Source of the DNA: Shinella sp. WSJ-2
GTDB taxonomy: Bacteria > Pseudomonadota > Alphaproteobacteria > Rhizobiales > Rhizobiaceae
NCBI RefSeq assembly: GCF_003432075.1
Contig: NZ_QWBU01000004.1
Location: 1-64,000, forward strand
Direction: 5' to 3'
DNA: 64,000 nt
Shown: positions 56,035 to 63,384 of the stretch, one piece after another
How positions within the stretch are numbered: the first letter of the stretch is position 1
How the letters are laid out: the number at the start of each line of letters is the position of its first letter
Position numbers and translations under genes: made by a program
Notes under the pieces: model-generated
The model's input: the letters and a program-made list of their open reading frames with translations, nothing else
Database searches by the model: none
What the model was told of the DNA's origin: nothing

Positions 56035-56073
56035 TTTGATCAAACTTGCCAATGCGGAATTGTTTGTGCAAAC
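56035..56073. promoter_or_regulatory. Tandem TTTG-N2-CAAA palindromes upstream of the Rieske operon
   Basis: TTTGATCAAA (56035-56044, followed by C) and GTTTG-TG-CAAAC (56062-56073) share the form TTTG-N2-CAAAC. Their centres lie 28 bp apart, in the 109 bp before the Rieske protein gene. Two copies of one palindromic motif in a short gap suggest a real operator pair. The FCD-GntR protein encoded just upstream (54938) is the nearest candidate. Confidence 0.5.
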
Positions 56074-56120
56074 GTAGAAGGGATCTTTCGTCTTCTGCAA
56101 AATCAAGCGGTTGAAGTCAC

Positions 56121-56777
56121 TTGGAAAATATCCTCATACCTGCAGGGCCGACGGGCTCTTGGGTTCCGGTCGCCCTTTCTTCGGATCTACCGGCGGGAAC
56201 CGTCCTGCCGGCGCGCATTCCCGCAGGCGCGCTCGCGCTCTGGCGCAGCCAGTCCGGCCGTGTCGCCGCCTCGGCGGATCGATGTCCACACCGCGGGATG
56301 AGCCTTTCGCACGGTTTCGTGCGGGGCGAGACGCTCTCCTGCATCTATCACGGCTGGAGCTATGGGCAGGCCGGGAACTGTCTGCGCATCCCCGCCCATC
56401 CCGGACTGACGCCGCCTGACGCGATCCGCACTGTCACCCATCCGGTGACAGAGGCCGATGGCGTGGTCTGGGTCGCCGTCGACGAACCCACTGCCGCGCC
56501 CCCGGGCCTTGCCGGCCTTGTGCCCTTGCGCTCGCTCACCGCCTTCGCCGACATTGCCGCAATCGAGGCGGCCGCCGGAGTCAAGGCGACGGCCGATGGG
56601 CTGGTGAACGCGGGAGATATCCGCCTCCTGCTGTCATCCACCCGAGATGGCGAAACTCTTATCCATGTACTGGTCTCGGCCGATGCCGGTCCTGCCGCCC
56701 GTATTGCGGCGGCGCGCATCGCCGAAGGTCTGCGCCGCAAGGCCGAGGATATCTACAAGAAGGGAGCCGCCCGATGA
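56121..56777 (+). CDS. Free-standing Rieske [2Fe-2S] protein
   Basis: A 218-residue cytosolic electron carrier. The Rieske cluster ligands are complete: C55-P-H57-R-G and C74-I-Y-H77-G-W, as in oxygenase-type Rieske domains. After about residue 120 there is no oxygenase catalytic domain; the last 80 residues form a small helical/beta region (VPLRSLTAFADIAAI...DIYKKGAAR). The start is TTG at 56121 (no ATG or GTG fits, weak ribosome site). Its stop overlaps the ATG of the Rieske-less oxygenase (ATGA), so the two are translationally coupled. It probably gives the [2Fe-2S] centre that the oxygenase lacks. Confidence 0.82.
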   Translation: MENILIPAGPTGSWVPVALSSDLPAGTVLPARIPAGALALWRSQSGRVAASADRCPHRGMSLSHGFVRGETLSCIYHGWSYGQAGNCLRIPAHPGLTPPDAIRTVTHPVTEADGVVWVAVDEPTAAPPGLAGLVPLRSLTAFADIAAIEAAAGVKATADGLVNAGDIRLLLSSTRDGETLIHVLVSADAGPAARIAAARIAEGLRRKAEDIYKKGAAR

Positions 56778-57619
56778 TCGTAGGCCCCATGCTCGATGAA
56801 TGGTACCCGGTCGGCATCTTCGGCCAGCTCGACGAAGCCGGCCGCAAGACCATGCTGATGGGCGAACCGATCGTGGTCGCGCGCAATGGAAACGGCGACG
56901 CCAGGGTGACCGACAGCACCGGCCGCAGCCTGCCGGTGCGCGTGCGCTACGGCCATGTCTGGACCTCGCTTGGCGATCCGCAAAAAGAACTCTTTGCGAT
57001 CCCTGAGGCCGACCAGCCGGGCCGCCGCTTCGTCGATGTCGGCGTTGTTCGGGTGCGCTGCTCGCCGCTTCGCGCCGTCGAGAATTTTTTGGACATCGCC
57101 CACTTCCCCTTCGTGCACACCGATATTCTCGGCGCCGAGCCGCATACGGAAGTGCAGGCCTACAAGGTCGAAATCCGCGAGGATGTCGATGAGGTCTGGG
57201 CCACGCAGGTGCAGTTCTACCAGCCGCAGGCGGCGAAATCGGCAAGTGGCGGCATCACCACGCAATATATGTACCGCGTGGCCGGACCGACCTCGACCGT
57301 GCTCTACAAGACCTGCCCGCCGAAGCCGAGCGAATGGGACGTTATCACGCTCTTCGTGCAGCCGCTCACCGAGGATCTCTGCGACGTCTGGCCCTGGATG
57401 GCGCTGTTCGACGACGACACGCCGATGACCGATCTCATCCATTTCCAGCAGACGATCTTCCTACAGGACCGCTCGATCCTGGAAAACCAGGTGCCGCGCC
57501 TCCTGCCGCTCGATCCCGGCATGGAAATGCCGACGCGCGCGGACCTGACCTCCGTCGCCTACCGGCGCTGGTTGAAGCGTCACAACTTTACCTATGGTGC
57601 GCAGCTGGTGGCGCAATGA
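56774..57619 (+). CDS. Non-haem iron oxygenase catalytic subunit lacking a Rieske cluster (NdmC-like)
   Basis: A 281-residue protein with the C-terminal half of a Rieske oxygenase alpha subunit. The mononuclear iron site is intact: N104-x2-D107-x2-H110-x4-H115 (ENFLDIAHFPFVH) and the third ligand D232 (LQDRSILENQ). The N-terminus (EWYPVGIFGQL...GEPIVVARNGNG) keeps the scaffold of a Rieske domain but has none of the CxH/CxxH ligands and is shortened. This matches NdmC, the Rieske-less subunit of bacterial caffeine N7-demethylase, which takes electrons from a Rieske domain on another protein. It is coupled upstream to a Rieske protein and downstream to a GST-like gene. Reaction (N- or O-dealkylation, or hydroxylation) is inference. 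Confidence 0.82.
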   Translation: MIVGPMLDEWYPVGIFGQLDEAGRKTMLMGEPIVVARNGNGDARVTDSTGRSLPVRVRYGHVWTSLGDPQKELFAIPEADQPGRRFVDVGVVRVRCSPLRAVENFLDIAHFPFVHTDILGAEPHTEVQAYKVEIREDVDEVWATQVQFYQPQAAKSASGGITTQYMYRVAGPTSTVLYKTCPPKPSEWDVITLFVQPLTEDLCDVWPWMALFDDDTPMTDLIHFQQTIFLQDRSILENQVPRLLPLDPGMEMPTRADLTSVAYRRWLKRHNFTYGAQLVAQ

Positions 57620-58278
57620 TGAAGCTTTACGACTACATTCTCTCACCGAGCTGCTACAAGGTGCGCCTGATGGCGGCACTGACAGGCGTCAAGCTCGACC
57701 TGCGCGCCGTCGATTTCCATCCCGGCCTCGAACATCGCGGTCCGGAACTGCTGGCGCTCAATCCCGCCGGCTCGATCCCCATCCTTGAAGACGGCGATCT
57801 GCTCCTGACCGAATCCTCCGCCATGCTCGTCTATCTCGCGGCGAAAGCCGCCCCGGACTGGCTTGCCGGCAGCGATGCGCAAGAAGCCGCCCGCGTGCAG
57901 CAATGGCTGTCCTTCTCCGGCCGGCTCACGGCAAGCCTCGGCGGTGCGCGTCTGCACGAAATGCTGCTGCGCCCGGGTGATATCGACGCTCTTCGGGCAT
58001 CGGGCATCGCCGCCCTTCGCGAACTGGAACTCGGCCTCGTCGAGCAGGCGGAACGCGGACAGAACTTCCTGGCAGCGAACCGGCCGACCGTCGCCGACAT
58101 CGCCTGTTTCCCCTACGTGGCGCTGGCGCCCGATGGCGGCGTGCCGCTCGATCCCTATCCGGCGATCCGCCTCTGGTCGCGCCGGCTCCGCTCGCTTCCC
58201 GGCTTCATCGAAATGCCCGGCATCCACCGGCTGCACGAACTGAAGCCCGAGCCGCAGCTCGAAACGGGCGAGGCGTGA
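57616..58278 (+). CDS. Glutathione S-transferase-like protein (NdmE-like partner)
   Basis: A 220-residue GST fold. The N-terminal thioredoxin-like domain (about 1-80) contains KLYDYILSPSCYKVRLMAALTG, the cis-Pro loop AGSIPILEDGDL and the ESSAM motif. The helical C-terminal domain (about 90-200) contains NRPTVADIACFPYVALAPDGG. The start overlaps the oxygenase stop (ATGATG; ATG 57616 or 57619). In the caffeine N7-demethylase a GST-like protein, NdmE, holds the Rieske-less oxygenase and its Rieske reductase together; the placement here argues for that structural role rather than a detoxifying one. Confidence 0.8.
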   Translation: MMKLYDYILSPSCYKVRLMAALTGVKLDLRAVDFHPGLEHRGPELLALNPAGSIPILEDGDLLLTESSAMLVYLAAKAAPDWLAGSDAQEAARVQQWLSFSGRLTASLGGARLHEMLLRPGDIDALRASGIAALRELELGLVEQAERGQNFLAANRPTVADIACFPYVALAPDGGVPLDPYPAIRLWSRRLRSLPGFIEMPGIHRLHELKPEPQLETGEA

Positions 58279-58279
58279 C

Positions 58280-59650
58280 ATGACCGGCCATCTCCTGAAG
58301 AACTGCGCCGCCGTCATCGTCAATGACGGCAATGGCCCGACGGTCCGGCGCAATGTCGACCTCCTCACCGAGGGCCCCGCCATCAAGGCGATCGGCGAGA
58401 ACCTGTCCGCCGGCCCCGGCATTGAGGTGCAGGACGCCACCGGCTGGTTCGTCTATCCCGGCCTCGTCAACACGCATCACCATTTCTTCCAGTGCTTCGT
58501 GCGCAACCGCGCCGATCTCGACTGGACGAAACTCTCCGTCATCGAGTGGCTGGACCGCATCTATCCGATTTTCTCGCAGCTCAACGAGGAATGCTTCTAC
58601 CATTCCTCCGTCACGGCCATGGCCGAGCTGATCAAGCATGGCTGCACCACCGCCTTCGACCACCAGTACAATTTCCCGCGTCATGCCGGGAAGCGGCTGA
58701 TCGACCGGCAGTTCGAGGCCGCCGACCTGCTCGGCATGCGTTTCCACGCAGGCCGCGGCGGCAACACGCTACCGAAATCCGAAGGATCGACCATCCCCGA
58801 CGCCATGCTGGAGACGACGGACGAGTTCATCGCCGATTGCGCCCGTTTGATCGATACCTATCATGACGCAAAGCCCTTCAGCATGCGCCAGGTCGTCGTC
58901 GCGCCCTGCCAGCCGGTGAATTGCTATCGCGAGACCTTCGTGGAATCCGTAGCGCTGGCGCGCGATCGCGGCGTCTACCTGCACACCCATGTCGGCGAGG
59001 GCGAAAGCCCTGTTATCGCGGCGCGCCACGGCAAGCGCACGGTCGATTATCTGGAGGAACTGGGTTTTGCCGGCCCGGATGCCTTCTATGCCCATTGCTG
59101 GGAACTGACGCATGATGAGCTGAAGACCATGGCGGCAAGCGGCACCGGCGTGTCGCATTGCCCCGAGCCTGTCTATCTCGTCGGCGCGGAAGTGACCGAC
59201 ATCCCCGCCATGGCGGCTTTCGGCCTGCGCGTCGGTCTCGGCTGCGACGGTGCGGCCTCCAACGACAATTCCAACCTGATGCACTGCCTGCACTCGGCCT
59301 ATATGCTGCAATGCCTCGTCGCCTCGACGCGCAAGCATCCCGTGCCCGATCCGGTCGATTTCCTCGGCTATGGCACGACGGGCGGCGCGAGCCTGCTCGG
59401 CCGGCCGGATATCGGCCGGCTCGCGCCCGGCATGGCCGCCGATCTCTTCGCCATCGACACGCGCCGCATGGATTATGTCGGCACGCGGCATGATCCCGTC
59501 AGCCTGATCCCGCGTGTCGGCATCGGCATGGCGACGGACATGACGATGATCAATGGCCGCATCGTCTGGCAGGACGGCGCGTTTCCGGGCCTCGACGAGG
59601 CGAAGCTTGCCGCCGATGCGGAAGCCGCGCTCGCCACCGTAGAATTCTAA
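58280..59650 (+). CDS. Amidohydrolase, 8-oxoguanine deaminase-like (TrzA/AtzB/guanine deaminase group)
   Basis: A 456-residue metal-dependent deaminase. Metal ligands are H66-x-H68 (NTHHHFFQ), H235/H237 (LHTHVGEG), H272 (FYAHCWELT) and D323 (GLGCDGAASNDNSN). The region around VIEWLDRIYPIFSQLNEECFYHSSVTAMAELIKHGCTTAFDHQYNFP reads like 8-oxoguanine deaminase. It starts 1 bp after the GST-like stop. It would deaminate a purine-type or triazine-like ring. Its place between the oxygenase set and a nucleoside-type importer supports catabolism of a purine derivative. Confidence 0.86.
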   Translation: MTGHLLKNCAAVIVNDGNGPTVRRNVDLLTEGPAIKAIGENLSAGPGIEVQDATGWFVYPGLVNTHHHFFQCFVRNRADLDWTKLSVIEWLDRIYPIFSQLNEECFYHSSVTAMAELIKHGCTTAFDHQYNFPRHAGKRLIDRQFEAADLLGMRFHAGRGGNTLPKSEGSTIPDAMLETTDEFIADCARLIDTYHDAKPFSMRQVVVAPCQPVNCYRETFVESVALARDRGVYLHTHVGEGESPVIAARHGKRTVDYLEELGFAGPDAFYAHCWELTHDELKTMAASGTGVSHCPEPVYLVGAEVTDIPAMAAFGLRVGLGCDGAASNDNSNLMHCLHSAYMLQCLVASTRKHPVPDPVDFLGYGTTGGASLLGRPDIGRLAPGMAADLFAIDTRRMDYVGTRHDPVSLIPRVGIGMATDMTMINGRIVWQDGAFPGLDEAKLAADAEAALATVEF

Positions 59651-59673
59651 AAAACCAACCAGAGGGAACCATC

Positions 59674-60771
59674 ATGACCAACCTGACCCGCAGAAACCTG
59701 ATGAAGGCCGCGGCCGCCACCGGCCTTGCCGGCGTGCTCGGCAGCCGCCTTGCCTTCGCCGCCGACGAGCCGCTCGGCATCACGCTCGTCGTGCCCTCGC
59801 CGATCGGCGATGTGGGCTGGGGCCACGCGCTTTCCGCCAGCCTGGAGCCTGTCAAGGCCAAGTACGGCGACAAGGTGAAGGTCACGGTGCTGGAAAACAT
59901 CATGGAAGGCCCAGACGCTGACCGCATCATGACCAAGACCGTCGCTGACGGAAACAAGTTCCTGATCGCCGGCTCCTTCGGCTACCAGAACGGCGCGCTG
60001 CAGGTCGCCCGCCGCGATCCCGGCGTCACCGTGCTGCATGCCTCCGGCTTCCAGGTTGCGCCGAACTTCTCGCCCTTCGCCGCGAAATATTTCCAGGGCA
60101 CCTACCTGCTCGGCATGGCCGCGGCAGCGCTCTCCAAGACCGGCAAGCTCGGCTCCGTCTCGGCTTTCGCCATTCCCGAACTCATAACCTCGATCAACGC
60201 CTTCACGCTCGGCGCCCAGGCCGTGAACCCGGATATCGAGGTCTCCGTCGTCTGGGTCAATTCCTGGTTCGACCCCGCCAAGGAACAGGAAGCGGCCAAG
60301 GCCCTGATCGCGCAGAAATGCGACGTGATCTTCTCTAACGCGCAAGACACGCCCTCCGTCGTGGCGGCCTGCGAGGATGCCGGCGTTTATTCCTTCAACC
60401 TCAACTCCTCGATGAAGAAATATGCCGAGAAGACCTATCTCGGCTGCGTCGCGACCGACTGGTCGCCCTTCTTCCTGGCCTCGGTCGAAGCCCATCTCGC
60501 CGGCACCTTCAAGGGTGCCAATGCCTTCCTCGGCGTGGCCGACAAGGTGGTTCAGGTTACGGACTGGAACCCTGCGATCCCTGCCGACGCGATGACGAAG
60601 ATCAAGGAAACCGAGGCCAAGATCGCCGACGGCAGCTTCTCGCCCTTCACCGGCCCGATCGCCAAGGCCGACGGGAGCGAGGGTGTCGCGGCTGGCGCCA
60701 CGATGACCGACCCCGAGATCATCGCGATGGACTGGCACGTCAAGGGCGTCGCCACCCCGCTGCCGAAGTAA
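59674..60771 (+). CDS. BMP family ABC transporter substrate-binding protein (nucleoside/purine type)
   Basis: A 365-residue periplasmic protein of the BmpA/PnrA family. It has a twin-arginine-type signal (TRRNLMKAAAATG, cleavage near AFAAD). Mature landmarks are ITLVVPSPIGDVGWGHALSASLEPVKAKYGDKVKVTVLENIMEGPDADRIMTKTVADGNKFLIAGSFGY, FAAKYFQGTYLLGMAAAALSKTGKLG, and SVVWVNSWFDPAKEQEAAKALIAQKCDVIFSNAQDTPSVVAACE. Family members bind nucleosides or nucleobases. It follows the deaminase by 23 bp and starts the importer genes. Confidence 0.9.
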   Translation: MTNLTRRNLMKAAAATGLAGVLGSRLAFAADEPLGITLVVPSPIGDVGWGHALSASLEPVKAKYGDKVKVTVLENIMEGPDADRIMTKTVADGNKFLIAGSFGYQNGALQVARRDPGVTVLHASGFQVAPNFSPFAAKYFQGTYLLGMAAAALSKTGKLGSVSAFAIPELITSINAFTLGAQAVNPDIEVSVVWVNSWFDPAKEQEAAKALIAQKCDVIFSNAQDTPSVVAACEDAGVYSFNLNSSMKKYAEKTYLGCVATDWSPFFLASVEAHLAGTFKGANAFLGVADKVVQVTDWNPAIPADAMTKIKETEAKIADGSFSPFTGPIAKADGSEGVAAGATMTDPEIIAMDWHVKGVATPLPK

Positions 60772-60775
60772 GCCC

Positions 60776-62293
60776 ATGACCCCGCCCCTCCTGTCGCTGC
60801 GCGGCATCTCGAAGAGCTACGGACCGATCAAGGCCAACCAGGGCATCGATCTTGATGTGGCCGAGCGGTCGATCCACGCGATCCTCGGCGAGAACGGGGC
60901 GGGCAAATCGACGCTGATGAAACTCATCTACGGCGTCGAACAGCCGGACGACGGCACCGCGACCTGGCAGGGCGAGCCACTCGCCCTCGCCTCCCCCGCC
61001 GAGGCGCGGCGGCAGGGTATCGGCATGGTCTTCCAGCATTTCTCGCTGTTCGAGACCCTGACGGTGGTGGAAAATATCCGCCTCGTCGTGCCCGGCAAGA
61101 AGGCTGAACTGACCGAGCGCATCCGCACGCTCGGACGCGATTTCGGTCTGGAGGTCGATCCGCTCGCCCATGTGCATGCGCTCTCGGTCGGCGAGCGTCA
61201 GCGGGTGGAGATCATCCGCTGCCTGATGACAAATCCGAAATTGCTGATCCTCGACGAGCCGACCTCGGTCTTGCCGCCGCAACTGGTGGAAAAGCTCTTC
61301 GACACGCTGCGGCGCCTGCGCGACGGCGGCGTGTCCATTCTCTTCATCTCGCACAAGCTGGAGGAAATCCGGGCGATCTGCGACCGCGCAACGATCCTGC
61401 GCGCCGGCCGCGTGACCGGCAATGTCGATCCGCGCGAGCACGACGCGCATGATCTTGCCCGCATGATGATCGGCCGCGATATGCCCGAGCCGATGCCGGC
61501 CGAACCCCGGAGCGGCGGCGACAAGCAGCTCGAGATCGTCGGCCTCGACCATACGCCCGACGATCCCTTCGCCGTGCCGCTCGCCGATATCAATCTGACG
61601 GTGCGTGCCGGCGAGATCCTCGGCATCGCCGGCGTTTCCGGCAATGGCCAGAGCGAACTCGCTGCCCTGATCTCCGGCGAGAACCGGCTTTCCCGTCATG
61701 AAAAGGATCGTATTTTCATGATGGGCGCCGACGTCGGTCAGCTTGGCCCGGCGGCACGCCGCGCGCGCGGCTTCGCCTTCGTGCCGGAAGACCGGCTCGG
61801 CCGCGGTGCGGTGCCCGAAATGTCGCTGGTGCTGAACGGGCTGCTGACCGCCCATCCGCTGAAGCTCCTGAAAAACGGCCTCGTCGACAAGGCTGGGGCC
61901 ACTGCCTTCGCCGAGACCTGCATCCGCGACTTCGACGTACGCACGCCCGGCCCGCAGGCGGAAGCCGGGGCGCTTTCCGGCGGCAATCTGCAAAAATTCA
62001 TCGTCGGCCGGGAGATCATGCTGGCACCGAAACTGCTTTTCGTCGCCCAGCCGACCTGGGGTGTCGATATCGGCGCGGCCTCGGCCATCCGCCGCCGGCT
62101 GATAGCACTGCGCAATGCGGGCATGGCGATCCTCGTCATATCGGAGGAGCTGGAAGAATTGTTCGAACTCGCCGATACGATCCAGGTGCTCTATCATGGC
62201 CACCTCAGCCCGCCGCTGGTGACACGTGACACGCGGCCGGAAGAGATCGGCCGCTATATGATGGGCGCAAAGCCGGAAAAGGCCGACGCATGA
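60776..62293 (+). CDS. Nucleoside-type ABC transporter ATP-binding protein (YufO family), double domain
   Basis: A 505-residue ATPase with two ABC domains. Domain 1 has Walker A GENGAGKST (about 39-47), signature-region LSVGERQRVEIIRCLM and Walker B LLILDEPTSVLPPQ. Domain 2 has a degenerate nucleotide loop (GVSGNGQSEL at about 286), signature LSGGNLQKFIVGREI and Walker B LLFVAQPTWGVDIGAA, where DEP is replaced by AQP. Such asymmetric sites are normal for the sugar/nucleoside ATPase group. Starts 4 bp after the binding-protein stop. Confidence 0.9.
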   Translation: MTPPLLSLRGISKSYGPIKANQGIDLDVAERSIHAILGENGAGKSTLMKLIYGVEQPDDGTATWQGEPLALASPAEARRQGIGMVFQHFSLFETLTVVENIRLVVPGKKAELTERIRTLGRDFGLEVDPLAHVHALSVGERQRVEIIRCLMTNPKLLILDEPTSVLPPQLVEKLFDTLRRLRDGGVSILFISHKLEEIRAICDRATILRAGRVTGNVDPREHDAHDLARMMIGRDMPEPMPAEPRSGGDKQLEIVGLDHTPDDPFAVPLADINLTVRAGEILGIAGVSGNGQSELAALISGENRLSRHEKDRIFMMGADVGQLGPAARRARGFAFVPEDRLGRGAVPEMSLVLNGLLTAHPLKLLKNGLVDKAGATAFAETCIRDFDVRTPGPQAEAGALSGGNLQKFIVGREIMLAPKLLFVAQPTWGVDIGAASAIRRRLIALRNAGMAILVISEELEELFELADTIQVLYHGHLSPPLVTRDTRPEEIGRYMMGAKPEKADA

Positions 62294-63384
62294 GCATGAC
62301 GCATTTCGTGCCCAATCTCGTGCGCCGCGAACGTGCCTCGCGCAAGGCGATGCTGCTTGCGCCGCCGCTGGCGCTCGCCGCCGCGATCCTGCTCAATCTC
62401 GCGCTTTATGTGCTGATGGGGCGCGATCCAGCTGCCGTCGTGCATGCCATGCTGCTGGAGCCCTTCCTCTCCTGGTCGTCGTTTTCCGAAGTACTGCTGA
62501 AGACCGGGCCGTTGCTTCTCATCGCGCAGGGCCTCGCCATCGGCTTCCGCGCCAAGGTGTTCAATATCGGCGCGGAGGGGCAGTTCATCCTCGGCGCGAT
62601 CTTCGCTTCCGCCATCCCGATCTGGTTTCCGCAAGCGACTGGCGGCTGGATCTGGCCTGCCATGCTCCTGATCGGCGCCATCGGCGGCGCGCTGTGGGCC
62701 GGCATCACCGCCTTCTGGCGTGTGCGGCTCAACGCCAACGAAATCCTCGTCTCACTGATGCTGAGCCTGGTGGCTGCGCAACTCCTCTATTACCTGCTGC
62801 TCGGCCCCTGGAAGGATCCGAACGGCTTCAATTTCCCGCAATCCGTGATGTTCCAGTACGACGCCATGGTGCCGACGCTGTTTGCCGGCACGCGCGTCAA
62901 CGTCTCGCTCCTGATCGCGCTCGCACTGTCGCTCGCCGCCTGGGTCTTCATGCAGAGAAGCTTTATGGGCTACAAGCTGCAGGTCGGCGGCCTTGCCCCG
63001 CGCGCTGCCGGCTATGCCGGCTTCAGCGAGGGCGGAGCGATCTGGCTGTCGCTGCTCATCGGCGGTTTCGCCGCAGGTCTTGCCGGGGCGGCGGAAGTCG
63101 CAGGGCCGCTGGGCCAGCTCCAGCGTTCGATCTCCACCGGCTACGGCTATTCCGCGATCATCGTCGCCTATCTCGGCGGCCTGCATCCCATCGGCATCGT
63201 CATCTCCTCGCTGGTCATGGCGGCGATCTCGATCGGCGGCGACAATGCCATGGTCTCGGCCAACCTGCCGATTGCCGCCGTGCGCGTCTTCCAGGGCAGC
63301 CTGCTGCTTGCCTATCTCGTCGCCGTCGCCTTCGTGCGCTATCGCCTCGAATGGCCGCAGATATCAGCGCGGAGCCCGTCATGA
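62290..63384 (+). CDS. Nucleoside-type ABC transporter permease (YufP family)
   Basis: A 364-residue inner-membrane permease with about ten hydrophobic segments. It shows LLIAQGLAIGFRAKVFNIGAEGQFILGAIFA, WAGITAFWRVRLNANEILVSLMLSLVA, MGYKLQVGGLAPRAAGYAGFSEGGAIWLSLLIGGFAAGLAGAAEVAG and the late GYGYSAIIVAYLGGLHPIGIVISSL, the standard pattern for the BMP-linked importer. Its ATG overlaps the ATPase stop and its stop overlaps the next permease start (ATGA). Confidence 0.9.
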   Translation: MSMTHFVPNLVRRERASRKAMLLAPPLALAAAILLNLALYVLMGRDPAAVVHAMLLEPFLSWSSFSEVLLKTGPLLLIAQGLAIGFRAKVFNIGAEGQFILGAIFASAIPIWFPQATGGWIWPAMLLIGAIGGALWAGITAFWRVRLNANEILVSLMLSLVAAQLLYYLLLGPWKDPNGFNFPQSVMFQYDAMVPTLFAGTRVNVSLLIALALSLAAWVFMQRSFMGYKLQVGGLAPRAAGYAGFSEGGAIWLSLLIGGFAAGLAGAAEVAGPLGQLQRSISTGYGYSAIIVAYLGGLHPIGIVISSLVMAAISIGGDNAMVSANLPIAAVRVFQGSLLLAYLVAVAFVRYRLEWPQISARSPS

